Source: JAAYZB01 sp035379945
GTDB lineage: Bacteria > Bacillota_I > Bacilli_A > Izemoplasmatales > Hujiaoplasmataceae
DNA length: 64,000 nucleotides
Reading direction: 5' to 3'
Assembly (NCBI GenBank): GCA_035379945.1
Contig: DAOSWG010000001.1
Span: 62,001 to 126,000, forward strand
Shown here: positions 35,080 to 43,764 of the stretch, in pieces
How positions within the stretch are numbered: position 1 is the first letter of the stretch
Layout of the letters: every line of letters starts with the position of its first letter
Notes under the pieces: model-generated
Databases searched by the model: none
What the model was told of the DNA's origin: nothing
Seen by the model: the letters and a program-made list of their open reading frames with translations, nothing else
Translations under genes and position numbers: made by a program

Positions 35080-35469
35080 TTACCTCTTGGTTCCGAACAG
35101 ATCGGTTTTGATGTTATCCAACAGGCGATTGTTGAAGCTCTTTGCCAGATTGTCGTCGAGATTCGTATATTTTTTGGTTAGTTCGAGTGCTTCGTTGATC
35201 GCTATCTCGAAGGGAAGATCGGCATATTTCATCTCGTATACCGCATATCTGATAATGGCGAGATCGACATAATTCAGCCTGTCGATCGTCCAGTTCGTCA
35301 GATTGCGGGAAATGATGTCATCGAGATCGGGCATTTTTTCCTCCACCTTGGCAAACGTGGCGATCACATTTTCGTCGTATTGCGATTTGTCAAAACCGCC
35401 ACCCATATGTGTGGCGTAGATCAAATTTATGATATCTTCGCGTTTTTTTCTTGCCTGTTCCTTGTTCAT
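35080..35469 (-). CDS. nusB: Transcription antitermination protein NusB
   Basis: A 129-residue all-helical protein that, with NusE (S10), binds boxA RNA and keeps rRNA transcription going. Motifs typical of the C-terminal half, AIRYAVYEMKYAD and ALELTKKYTN, are present. First gene of the xseAB-dxs-recN unit. Confidence 0.93.
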   Translation of the reverse strand: MNKEQARKKREDIINLIYATHMGGGFDKSQYDENVIATFAKVEEKMPDLDDIISRNLTNWTIDRLNYVDLAIIRYAVYEMKYADLPFEIAINEALELTKKYTNLDDNLAKSFNNRLLDNIKTDLFGTKR

Positions 35470-35503
35470 CAGTCCGGTTTACCTTTCGTATTTAAGTCAA
35501 TTT

Positions 35504-35509
35504 ATTTTA
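35504..35509 (-). promoter_or_regulatory. Promoter of nusB-xseAB-dxs-recN
   Basis: On the minus strand TGC-TAAAAT is an extended -10, with TTTATA 17 bases upstream as a weak -35. Confidence 0.5.
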
Positions 35510-35562
35510 GCATGTAATGATCAAAATATAAAGTATAATCGCCTCATGATCCCAGAAGAAAT

Positions 35563-37260
35563 TCATCTATTTTTCTTTCTGTAAACAACAGCGTCATAAG
35601 GGTCAAGTTCTACTAATCCTGATAGCACGGGAAACGTGTCTGTGTTTTTTAAAAAGGGCATATAGCCTTTTAAAATACTTTTTGGAAGTCCGATTGCCGT
35701 TTTTTCCTTTGTGAAATTACATATTACGAGAAGGCTGTTGTTTTTTCCCTTGTTTTCATAAACGAAACTTTCATCGCTGCCTTTATCGATGAAACAGGCT
35801 TTACCAGCATAAATATCCGAATCAGTTTTTCTCTGATTCAGAATCATCCGGTACAAATTAAGAACGGAATCGGGATCGGCGTCCTGGTTTTCGACATTTA
35901 TGGTTTCATGGTTTCCATTAACTTTGATCCAAGGTTCGGATTGGGAAAAGCCGGCGTTTTTCCCCGCCGTCCATTGCATGGGCGTTCTGGCATTGTCCCG
36001 GCATCTTCTTTTTATTATTCCCAGCGCCTCTTCCTCACAGTACCCCCGGTTTAGAAAATTTCGGTATTCTGTAAAGACCTCGACATCACGGAACAAGGAG
36101 ATATCATTGAAATCAACATTCGTCATACCGATTTCCTCTCCCTGATAACAGATTGAGGTTCCCGGTAGGAAATACAAGGCGATAGCTAACATTTTAGCGG
36201 ATTTTACGCGCCATTTCGGTTCATCAGATCCGTAATGGCTTACGATACGTGGTTGATCGTGGTTATGCCAATAAATGACATTCCAGCCCATCTCATCAAG
36301 CATCTCGTACCATCTATCGAAACTTTCCTTTATTTTGTGGACCTGAAGTTTTCCTTCTGACCATTTTCCCATCAGTCTGGGATTATTTTCATCCGTATCC
36401 GCCCAACAATGACCGAACTGGATCAGAAGATTGAATTCGTCTGATCCGAATCCGACATATTGAAGCGCCTCTTTCTGAGATGCGCCTCCAGATTCGCCGA
36501 TTACAAGCAAATTGTTCGGGACAAAAAGTTCCCTGCCGAGTTCTCTCAGATATTCGTGATGTTTCGGCAAACTTGAAAAATGATTATATCCGGGATAATC
36601 ATCCTTAAATTCCCAATCTTTTTCCAGATGGTTTGAAGCATCCACTCTGAATCCGTCCACTCCCATTCCGATCCAGAAACGGATGACTCTTTTCATCTCA
36701 AGATGCACTTCTGGATTGCGCCAGTTTAAATCCGGCATTTTTTTTGAGAATATATGCAGATAATATTCGTCTGTCGCTTCGTTATAATCCCAGACCGGGC
36801 CTCCGAACCAGGAAATCCAACGTGTCGGAAGCGTTCTTTCTCCTGTCGGGCCCTTTTTTGGCTTTTGCCAGATATAGTAATCGTGATATTTTTCATATTC
36901 CGGATTGCTTGGGTCGCGTGCAGCCACAAACCAGGGATTTTCATCCGATGTATGATTCAATACGAGATCGGTGATAACCTTGATCGATAGACCGTGAGCC
37001 TTTTCTATCAATATCCGGAAATCGTCAAGATCACCATAATCATCGCTGATACGATAAAAATCGCGGACATCATAGCCGTTGTCGTCCATCGGAGAATCGT
37101 AATGCGGGGAAATCCAAATGACTCCGATTCCCAGTTTTGCCAAATACGGGAGTTTCTCCGCCACTCCCGCCAAATCTCCAATCCCGTCTCCGTTTGTATC
37201 ATAAAAACTGCGAAGATAGATCTGATATATGTTTTCCTTCATCCACCATTTTTCCTGCAT
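35563..37260 (-). CDS. GH13 alpha-glucosidase (oligo-1,6-glucosidase type)
   Basis: A cytoplasmic glycoside hydrolase of family 13, probably acting on isomalto- or malto-oligosaccharides, or a sugar phosphate such as trehalose-6-phosphate. The four conserved regions are DLVLNH, GVDGFRVDA (nucleophile Asp), VIGESGG (acid/base Glu) and HNHDQPR. Length 565 fits the oligo-1,6-glucosidase subgroup. It has GGAGG upstream and follows the TPR/GGDEF-EAL-like gene by 18 bases, so it is cotranscribed with an apparently regulatory gene. Exact substrate uncertain. Confidence 0.88.
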   Translation of the reverse strand: MQEKWWMKENIYQIYLRSFYDTNGDGIGDLAGVAEKLPYLAKLGIGVIWISPHYDSPMDDNGYDVRDFYRISDDYGDLDDFRILIEKAHGLSIKVITDLVLNHTSDENPWFVAARDPSNPEYEKYHDYYIWQKPKKGPTGERTLPTRWISWFGGPVWDYNEATDEYYLHIFSKKMPDLNWRNPEVHLEMKRVIRFWIGMGVDGFRVDASNHLEKDWEFKDDYPGYNHFSSLPKHHEYLRELGRELFVPNNLLVIGESGGASQKEALQYVGFGSDEFNLLIQFGHCWADTDENNPRLMGKWSEGKLQVHKIKESFDRWYEMLDEMGWNVIYWHNHDQPRIVSHYGSDEPKWRVKSAKMLAIALYFLPGTSICYQGEEIGMTNVDFNDISLFRDVEVFTEYRNFLNRGYCEEEALGIIKRRCRDNARTPMQWTAGKNAGFSQSEPWIKVNGNHETINVENQDADPDSVLNLYRMILNQRKTDSDIYAGKACFIDKGSDESFVYENKGKNNSLLVICNFTKEKTAIGLPKSILKGYMPFLKNTDTFPVLSGLVELDPYDAVVYRKKNR

Positions 37261-37278
37261 TGTCTGCCTCCGCTTTAT

Positions 37279-40200
37279 TCAATCCGCCAGTTGTCTTATA
37301 TCGATGGCGGGATAGTATTCCCCCATAACATATTCGATTTTGTTTTCTGAAAGAAATGATTTTTTTAATGGCCTAGCCTGATGATCGAACACGATTCCGT
37401 GGCTATAAGCCTGTTGGCATACATGGTACCACTCCGGGACCGTTTTATCGAATTCTTCGGATGAAATGACGCCGAACACCGCTTCTCTCATCAAGGGCAA
37501 ATCGTTTCCTGTTGCATCGTTAAGCCATTCGGAAAAAGCGAACGAATACCCGCCTTCCGTGATTGATTTTTTGACTTCAGCCAGTTTTTTTCGGCTTGAA
37601 AACGGGCTTTTTATCATGAAAATGATTCTCTGAGGATCGATTTTCGCTTTGTTAGTTTCTCTGATCAGGTAAGAAATCATTTCCGGTCTCATGAGAAGGT
37701 ATTTTTCTATGGGATATAGAAACACAGTTCCAGAATCATTTTTCTTAAGAAAATACTTGACATCCTTCACAAAACGCTTGCTGAAAGCATTCTGGTATTC
37801 CCTGACCTTGTTGAAACCGACAAGAGCGAGATCCAACTGTTCCTTTGAACCGAAAAGCGAACGGCTGTTGAGAGCCGCTTCCAGCCAGAATATTTTCTTT
37901 TCCTGCCATCTTCCGATCGGATGGTATTCCAGACTTAAAGCTCCTTCGGCCAGAATCCGGTTGGTCGCTTCTAGAATGCTTACGGATAGTTCGTCTGAAA
38001 ACGATCTCTGTCTAGAGGTATAAAGGACATTCTCCTCTTCATTTCTCGATACGGACATTTCCAGAAGCTGGCGCCTGATTACCTTGAAATCAGTGGGCCG
38101 GTTTATGACAAGCGCGTTTGTCGATATCTGCATGACGGGATACAGTATTTCCTGGTAATCGATACTTCTTAATTCCCTGGCTATCCTTTCGATCATTCTC
38201 TTGTCATTTGTTTCTAAAAGCAGAACAAACGACGAAGAAGATAGGGCATAAAGCCCTAAAAGGCGGCTTCTTGCGCTCTTTTCTGCCATATCCTTGAATC
38301 TTACAGCCAGTCTTGCCGGAACGGTTTCATCGGGCAAAGAATAGACTTCGTCCATATTCTGGAAATTCACGACGAGATAAGATTTCTGTTTGAAAGGACC
38401 GTTGTTGGCTTTGGCAAGTCCGGACATACCGGGCATCATATAATATTCACCGGAAAACGACGCTTCTTTGTTCTCGGTATCTTGTATCAGTTTATCCGTC
38501 ATGTCCTTTACGAGACATTCGATCGCCAAGCTGCTTGTCTTGTTAATGAACTGCAAAGTTCTTACATTACCTGACACATTGTATTTCAGCGTCATTTTTT
38601 CCGTAACCATGAAGTCATCCGGAAAAAGACGTTTTTCGGTGGTGGCATTTCCGATGAATTCATCAAAAGAGAGATAGTCTTTGGTTTGTCCTAAAATACT
38701 TTTGACTGCTTCATCGTATAACTTGACTGTGTCACCTTCGATTCTCAGCATTCCGTATCCGGCTCTTTCGAGAGCTTCAATATATACTTTTTCTTGGGTT
38801 TTTGCTTCAAGGCATTCGTCGTTTGACCTGATCTTGGCTTCAAGAGCCATGACCGCTGTTTTCAGAATGTTGTTCGCGGTTTCGTAAATACCCAAGGATT
38901 TCGGATATGCAAGAAAACATCCCTTTTTGTAAGATTCGTTTTCCACTCGCATGGCAATGACCACTTCATGTATTTCATCATCCTCACTTTTTCGGTAAGC
39001 CTTCATGTTTCCCAGGTCGGTTTCCTGAAAGACCTGATGCAGATCATCTTCCGACATCACTTTGTCTATCAGCGTATTTTCGGTTTCTAAAGCTGTCAGA
39101 AAAGATTCCAGAAGCAATCCTTTGGAATAATGCATGACAGAGTATCCGTCATCTTTTAAATAAACAAAATCCAAGCGACTGTAAAGTCCGGAAGAAAATA
39201 GCGAACGGCATAGGGAAAGAAGAATCATCCGGTTACTAGAAGGAAGAATGATGTTCTTCATATCTTCGAATATTCGCTTCTGCATTTCATAAATATCAAC
39301 AAGCGGCGGCTTTTCCCCCGCCATCTTTTGCAATTCTTCCTGCAATTTTCCGGCTTTACCGAAATCTCCCAGTTTTTTGTAAAGTTCCAACACCGCTTCG
39401 TAGTAATTCTTTTTGGCATGCTTACTGTAAAAAGCATCTATTTTGTCCCGCCATTTTTCATCGAACCGGACCGCTTCTTCTAAATTATTCTGGCTGATCG
39501 CGATTCTGATGAATCTGTCAAGATACCGGTTTTTGTTTTTGGAGATTACAAAAAATTTTCGGTAATGTTCAGAAGCTTTGATGTCGTCTCCTTCAAAAAG
39601 ACTCAGATCGGACTTGGCAAGATGAAAAAGCGGATTTTCCTCCTTCGGGTCGAACACGGCCGCTTTTTCCAAGGCGTTTCTGGCAAGTTCACCATTTCCG
39701 TCCGCCAGATACAGCATCGATAACTTAAGATACTTGCTGGCGAGATTCGCCCCGGACAGAGTATCCTCGACATCGTTCAAAGAAAAAATGGCTTTTTTTA
39801 TATCTCCTAACCCTTCGTAACAGACCGCCAGATAAAACTTTTGCATGGTCTTGTAAGAACGTTTGGCCTCTAAATAGTTTTCCCTTCTCTCTAAAAGGGG
39901 AAGCAATTTTTCATATTCTTCGGTTTTCAAATAACCGCGGACCAAGGAATCGATCAGCGATACGATTTGCTTGTAATCGGTCATCTCGTTATGTTTCAAT
40001 GCTTCTTCCAGGGTCTGATTGGCCGATTCCTGATCCGCAAGCATTTCTTGACATTCCGAAACCGCAAGGGTGGCTTTGACATAATGGTCCCAGTCTTTTG
40101 CCAAAAGCGAATCATTCTGGAGTTCGTTCGATTTGTCCAGTTTTTCCTCGATGTTCTCCATATCAAGACATTCTAGATATCTTTCTTCAAGGTCCATCAT
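37279..40200 (-). CDS. Large TPR protein with degenerate GGDEF-like and EAL-like regions
   Basis: A 973-residue soluble protein with no recognised function. Residues 1-300 look like a string of tetratricopeptide helices. Residues 310-460 resemble a GAF-like and 470-570 a PAS-like region. Residues 605-700 resemble a GGDEF domain, with SSSSF (654-658) where the GG(D/E)EF loop should be, and 745-973 resemble an EAL domain, with W-L-E-A-A-L at 772-777 and a final E-Y-V-M-G-E-Y-Y, but the DDFG-type metal motif is replaced by SEW at 890-892. Both cyclic-di-GMP activities are therefore probably lost. The start overlaps the phosphoesterase gene (ATGA), and the glucosidase gene follows. A sensor or scaffold is the best guess. 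Confidence 0.6.
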   Translation of the reverse strand: MMDLEERYLECLDMENIEEKLDKSNELQNDSLLAKDWDHYVKATLAVSECQEMLADQESANQTLEEALKHNEMTDYKQIVSLIDSLVRGYLKTEEYEKLLPLLERRENYLEAKRSYKTMQKFYLAVCYEGLGDIKKAIFSLNDVEDTLSGANLASKYLKLSMLYLADGNGELARNALEKAAVFDPKEENPLFHLAKSDLSLFEGDDIKASEHYRKFFVISKNKNRYLDRFIRIAISQNNLEEAVRFDEKWRDKIDAFYSKHAKKNYYEAVLELYKKLGDFGKAGKLQEELQKMAGEKPPLVDIYEMQKRIFEDMKNIILPSSNRMILLSLCRSLFSSGLYSRLDFVYLKDDGYSVMHYSKGLLLESFLTALETENTLIDKVMSEDDLHQVFQETDLGNMKAYRKSEDDEIHEVVIAMRVENESYKKGCFLAYPKSLGIYETANNILKTAVMALEAKIRSNDECLEAKTQEKVYIEALERAGYGMLRIEGDTVKLYDEAVKSILGQTKDYLSFDEFIGNATTEKRLFPDDFMVTEKMTLKYNVSGNVRTLQFINKTSSLAIECLVKDMTDKLIQDTENKEASFSGEYYMMPGMSGLAKANNGPFKQKSYLVVNFQNMDEVYSLPDETVPARLAVRFKDMAEKSARSRLLGLYALSSSSFVLLLETNDKRMIERIARELRSIDYQEILYPVMQISTNALVINRPTDFKVIRRQLLEMSVSRNEEENVLYTSRQRSFSDELSVSILEATNRILAEGALSLEYHPIGRWQEKKIFWLEAALNSRSLFGSKEQLDLALVGFNKVREYQNAFSKRFVKDVKYFLKKNDSGTVFLYPIEKYLLMRPEMISYLIRETNKAKIDPQRIIFMIKSPFSSRKKLAEVKKSITEGGYSFAFSEWLNDATGNDLPLMREAVFGVISSEEFDKTVPEWYHVCQQAYSHGIVFDHQARPLKKSFLSENKIEYVMGEYYPAIDIRQLAD

Positions 40201-40718
40201 TCATCCCCCTTTTTGAAAGTGATTTCTCTGTTTTCCACTTCTTCGCCGGTTTCGGCTTCTCTTAAGGATACATAAACTTTTTTGTTTTCAACGTTGGCTA
40301 TCAAGTATGTTTTTCCATATTTTCCTTTAGAAAACGACAAAGCTCCGGGATTGACCAGAAGCACTTTGTTTCTGTATTCGATGGATGCTTCATGGGTATG
40401 TCCGTAAAATACGACATCGATCTTTTCCGATATTGCTTTTTCCAATAGGATACCGGTTCCTGTCTTTACATAATATCTGTGGCCGTGAGTGAACATGAAT
40501 CTTACACCGGAAAACTCCAGGATCAGATCGTAAGGGAAGTCCGGTTCAAAAGGATAATTACCTTTGACTCCGACAATTCCCGCATAAGACAGTTCGTGTT
40601 CGGGCATTTCCGAATCTCCGAGCGAAAACAGGAAGTCGCATCCCGTTTCCCGGTTCAACACTTCCTTTAGCACACTTCTGTCGCGATGGTTGTCGCTAAA
40701 CACCAAAATCTTAGTCAT
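40197..40718 (-). CDS. YsnB/YfcE-type metallophosphoesterase
   Basis: A 173-residue calcineurin-like phosphoesterase. Metal and active-site motifs are in order: FSDNHRD, LGDSE, GNYPF, THGH and GHTHEA. The family is a phosphodiesterase of unclear substrate. It overlaps rdgB by 8 bases, as in the Bacillus ysnA-ysnB pair, and the TPR gene start overlaps its stop. Confidence 0.88.
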   Translation of the reverse strand: MTKILVFSDNHRDRSVLKEVLNRETGCDFLFSLGDSEMPEHELSYAGIVGVKGNYPFEPDFPYDLILEFSGVRFMFTHGHRYYVKTGTGILLEKAISEKIDVVFYGHTHEASIEYRNKVLLVNPGALSFSKGKYGKTYLIANVENKKVYVSLREAETGEEVENREITFKKGDE

Positions 40719-41295
40719 TATCCGCCAGATCCTTCACCAGTTTGGCTAAAGCCTTACCGCGATGGCTGATCTTGTTCTTTTCTTCAGTCGCAAGCTGTGA
40801 CATATATTTGCCAGCTTCAAAAACATAAAACAAGGGATCGTATCCGAATCCGTTCCCGGGATGAAGTTCGTATGCCAGCGTTCCTTCCGCCACACCTTCG
40901 TAACTACGAATTGGTTTATCCGGTTCCATATAAACAATCTGACAGACAAACCGGGCTTTCCGGTTTGTTTTTCCTTCCATTTCCTTTAACAGCTTTTGAT
41001 TGTTGTCAAGATCATTTCCGGTACCGGCATAACGGCGTGAATAGACTCCCGGCCGGTTATTCAGGGCTTCGACTTCCAAGCCCGAGTCATCGGCCAAAAC
41101 CGGGATTTGACAAATCTTGGCCACCTGTTTCGCCTTGATCATAGCGTTTTCCAAAAAAGTTTGGCCGGTCTCTTCGATATCCGGTATATCCGGAAAATCG
41201 AAAAGAGTCCTTACTTCATAACCGAGCGGCGCTAACAGCTCCCGATACTCTTTTTCTTTGCCTTTGTTTTTGGTTGCGATCATGATCGATTTCAT
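40711..41295 (-). CDS. rdgB: XTP/dITP pyrophosphatase (RdgB/HAM1)
   Basis: Cleans non-canonical purine triphosphates from the nucleotide pool. TKNKGKEKEY (residues 8-17), the metal motif VLADDSGLEVEALN, GVYSRRYAG and SHRGKALAKL are visible. Length 194. First gene of a unit with ysnB-type phosphoesterase, the TPR protein and the glucosidase. Confidence 0.96.
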   Translation of the reverse strand: MKSIMIATKNKGKEKEYRELLAPLGYEVRTLFDFPDIPDIEETGQTFLENAMIKAKQVAKICQIPVLADDSGLEVEALNNRPGVYSRRYAGTGNDLDNNQKLLKEMEGKTNRKARFVCQIVYMEPDKPIRSYEGVAEGTLAYELHPGNGFGYDPLFYVFEAGKYMSQLATEEKNKISHRGKALAKLVKDLADND

Positions 41296-41311
41296 TTTTT
41301 CACCTGTAAAA

Positions 41312-41317
41312 AGTATA
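41312..41317 (-). promoter_or_regulatory. Extended -10 promoter of rdgB
   Basis: On the minus strand TGA-TATACT lies 17 bases before the rdgB start codon and just after the ktrA-like terminator. Confidence 0.5.
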
Positions 41318-41351
41318 TCACATACGACTACTCAGACGCTTCGCAAATATG

Positions 41352-41377
41352 AAAAAAAGCGGGAAATAGTTTCCCGC
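41352..41377 (-). terminator. Terminator of the ktrA-like gene
   Basis: GCGGGAAA and TTTCCCGC pair over 8 bases with a 3-base loop and run into seven T on the minus strand. Confidence 0.88.
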
Positions 41378-41383
41378 CCCGTT

Positions 41384-42049
41384 TCACTTGTTCAGCCATC
41401 CGGAAAATTTCTGGATATTGTCGTTTTGGCCTACCATCAGGATTTCGTCGCCTTCTTCGAAAGGCGTTGTCGAACTGGGAATGACGATTTTCTCATTCCT
41501 TCTCACCGCCACGATATTTACTCCGAAGCGTGATCTGATTTCCAATTCGAGAAGATGTTTTCCAATGACCTTTTTGGTGGCCTCGAACGAAACGAAACTG
41601 TAGTCGTCGTCAAGTTCCATAAAATCAAGGAAATTGCCGGAGACGAGAATCTTGGCCAGACGTTTTCCCATGGCCTGTTCCGGCCAGATCAAATGGTCTT
41701 CGTCCACGCCGAGTTTTTCGACGACTTTGGCGTGATATTCGCTTTGAACTTTCACGTATATGTCGCTTATTCCTAGATCCTTCAGTATCAGAGTCGTCAG
41801 AATCGAATTGTCCACGTTGACTCCCGTTGCGACGATTACCGTATCGTAATTCGCGATTCCGATTTCCTTAAGCGCCTCAATATCGGTCGAATCCAGGCAA
41901 ATGGCGTTTGTGACTATCTTGGCGACTTTTTCGATCTTGTCGTAGTTTTTGTCGATTACCAGAACATCGGCTTTTAAACTTGCCAATTCTTCGATCAGAG
42001 CCATTCCAAAACGTCCTACCCCGATCACCGCAAATGTCCTTTTGTTCAT
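41384..42049 (-). CDS. TrkA/KtrA-type potassium uptake regulatory protein
   Basis: A 221-residue cytosolic RCK protein. The NAD/ATP-binding Rossmann motif VIGVGRFGMALIEEL is at residues 6-20 and the second RCK half is present. It gates a membrane K+ transporter in response to nucleotide binding; the transporter itself is not in the window. The start at 42049 is supported because the frame above it begins before the promoter's likely start site. Confidence 0.85.
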   Translation of the reverse strand: MNKRTFAVIGVGRFGMALIEELASLKADVLVIDKNYDKIEKVAKIVTNAICLDSTDIEALKEIGIANYDTVIVATGVNVDNSILTTLILKDLGISDIYVKVQSEYHAKVVEKLGVDEDHLIWPEQAMGKRLAKILVSGNFLDFMELDDDYSFVSFEATKKVIGKHLLELEIRSRFGVNIVAVRRNEKIVIPSSTTPFEEGDEILMVGQNDNIQKFSGWLNK

Positions 42050-42083
42050 TGTAAGACTTCCTTTCCTTTGAAGCCATAAGTAT

Positions 42084-42111
42084 ATTATACACAAAAAAGG
42101 CTTTTTGTCAA
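42084..42111 (-). promoter_or_regulatory. Promoter of the ktrA-like gene
   Basis: On the minus strand TTGACA (42106-42111) and TATAAT (42084-42089) are both perfect, 16 bases apart. Confidence 0.85.
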
Positions 42112-42179
42112 TTGTGTGAGAATTACCACATTTCCTTGCGATAACTCATGTTTTTCTTTTTTTAATCGTGAAAATACGG

Positions 42180-42185
42180 TATAAT
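42180..42185 (+). promoter_or_regulatory. -10 box of the CPBP protease gene
   Basis: ACGG-TATAAT lies on the plus strand 34 bases before the start codon; a second TATAAT follows at 42189-42194. No -35 box is convincing. Confidence 0.45.
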
Positions 42186-42219
42186 GAATATAATTAATTT
42201 TTGACAAAGGAGTAAGCCG

Positions 42220-43326
42220 ATGAACGAATACGATGACCTATTCAAAAAGCCGGAACAAATCCGTGAAACCAGCCAAAAACCGTTTCATTCCTTAGATCCG
42301 AACGAAGAAATGCAAAAAAACATATCCGAGCAAAAGATCAACCGGATAATATTCATTTCCTATTTCATCATAGCGATTTTGATGTCGATCGTCTCATATT
42401 CATTTTTCTATTTCAAATATCCGGATGCCGCCACAATCAATTCCAATCTTTCTATAGCGTCGGCTCCGGCCATGACTTATGCCGAATCGGGAGATGAGAT
42501 CTATCCTTACAACATAACGTTGACGGGATCCATCGCCAACGGCAACGATTTCGAACTTCCTTGCATTTTTATCATCTATAACATATATGGTACCGATAAC
42601 AATCTGATCGCATCCCAATACATAAACCAGGAAAAGGTCTCCGCTGGCGGTGTCTTCACTTACGAAGAAACTATTTCCAGCGAATTCGAACCTTCATATT
42701 TTGCTTATTCTTACGGTTTTGATGAAAGTTCATATTTCTACATCATCATTTTCCTTTTACAACTGACGCTTTCCGCAATTTTGTTCCTTTATATCGACAA
42801 AGTCGCCTTCGTCTCTGACTTTAAACGCTTCTTCTCCAATTTCTGGAATTCTTCCGGATTGGTAGTGGGAGGCATATTCGCTCTCATCACTATGATGTAT
42901 GTTTCGCAGATAATCCTATCTAATTTTTTCAATGTCTATACAACTTCGGAAAACGAAATGACGATAAACTCGATGTTCGCTCCCGATCCTTTCCGGTTAT
43001 TTTTGCTTTTCATGATCCTTTGCGTGCTTACTCCGATAGTGGAGGAACTGACTTTCCGGAAAGCCCTTTACGGTTTCTTTTACCGTCGTTTGGGCCCGGT
43101 TGTGGCGATCATTGCCAGCAGCTTGGTATTCGGGTTGTTGCATGTCGCTTCCTACGGGGATTTCATCCAGGCAATCGTTTATGTTCCCATGGGAGCCGTC
43201 CTCGGTATTTTCTATTACCTTTCCAAACGAAATGTCCATGTGACGATCGGCATTCATTTCATCAACAATTTCATCTCTTTTCTGATCTATGCCTTTGCGG
43301 CCTACGGCGTAACGCTGTTTGCCTGA
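42220..43326 (+). CDS. CPBP-family intramembrane metalloprotease
   Basis: A 368-residue membrane protein of the CAAX-protease/bacteriocin-processing family. After a cytoplasmic N-terminus of about 45 residues and several membrane segments, motif 1 EELTFRKAL, motif 2 FGLLHVASYGD and motif 3 GIHFINNF carry the expected Glu, His and Asn residues. Such proteins cleave membrane peptides or act in immunity to peptides. A large external domain lies between the first two membrane segments. AAAGGAG precedes the start. Confidence 0.85.
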   Translation: MNEYDDLFKKPEQIRETSQKPFHSLDPNEEMQKNISEQKINRIIFISYFIIAILMSIVSYSFFYFKYPDAATINSNLSIASAPAMTYAESGDEIYPYNITLTGSIANGNDFELPCIFIIYNIYGTDNNLIASQYINQEKVSAGGVFTYEETISSEFEPSYFAYSYGFDESSYFYIIIFLLQLTLSAILFLYIDKVAFVSDFKRFFSNFWNSSGLVVGGIFALITMMYVSQIILSNFFNVYTTSENEMTINSMFAPDPFRLFLLFMILCVLTPIVEELTFRKALYGFFYRRLGPVVAIIASSLVFGLLHVASYGDFIQAIVYVPMGAVLGIFYYLSKRNVHVTIGIHFINNFISFLIYAFAAYGVTLFA

Positions 43327-43350
43327 AAACAATCCACTATAAACGTAAAA

Positions 43351-43381
43351 AAAGCGTCTCGCTCGGAGACGCTTTCTTTTT
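43351..43381. terminator. Bidirectional terminator
   Basis: AAAGCGTCTC and GAGACGCTTT pair over ten bases. T runs follow on both strands, serving the protease gene and the convergent hup. Confidence 0.9.
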
Positions 43382-43389
43382 GAATTTGA

Positions 43390-43662
43390 TTATCTTACGG
43401 AATCCTTCAGGACTTTTCCGGCTTTGAATGTCGGTGCTTTCAATGGCGGAATGTTGATGAGTTCGCCGGTTCTGGGGTCATGACCGGAACGGGCTTTGCG
43501 GACTTTAACTTCAAATGTTCCAAAACCTGTGAGTATGACTTTTTCTCCTTTGACCAAAGCTTCCTGAATGGCAACCACTGTAGAGTTCAAGGCATTTTCT
43601 GCATCTTTCTTTGTTAGGTCGGATAATTCGGCAATTCGTGCAACCAATTCGGATTTGTTCAT
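43390..43662 (-). CDS. hup: DNA-binding protein HU
   Basis: A 90-residue nucleoid protein beginning MNKSELVARIAE and containing GFGTFEVKVRKARSGHDPRT, the DNA-binding arm. The frame extends upstream to 43722, but AGGAGG lies before ATG 43662 and the promoter's -10 box lies beyond it. It sits next to der, as in the Bacillus cmk-ypfD-der-hbs order. Confidence 0.97.
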   Translation of the reverse strand: MNKSELVARIAELSDLTKKDAENALNSTVVAIQEALVKGEKVILTGFGTFEVKVRKARSGHDPRTGELINIPPLKAPTFKAGKVLKDSVR

Positions 43663-43693
43663 AATTCTATTCCTCCTAATTTTTGTTGATTTC

Positions 43694-43722
43694 ATTATAA
43701 TGGGTTTATTTTTAAATTGCAA
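43694..43722 (-). promoter_or_regulatory. Promoter of hup
   Basis: On the minus strand TTGCAA (43717-43722) and TATAAT (43694-43699) are 17 bases apart. Confidence 0.8.
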
Positions 43723-43764
43723 GCAGTTTACCGAAAATATCCCCTTTTTCGGGCTAAATCCGTG

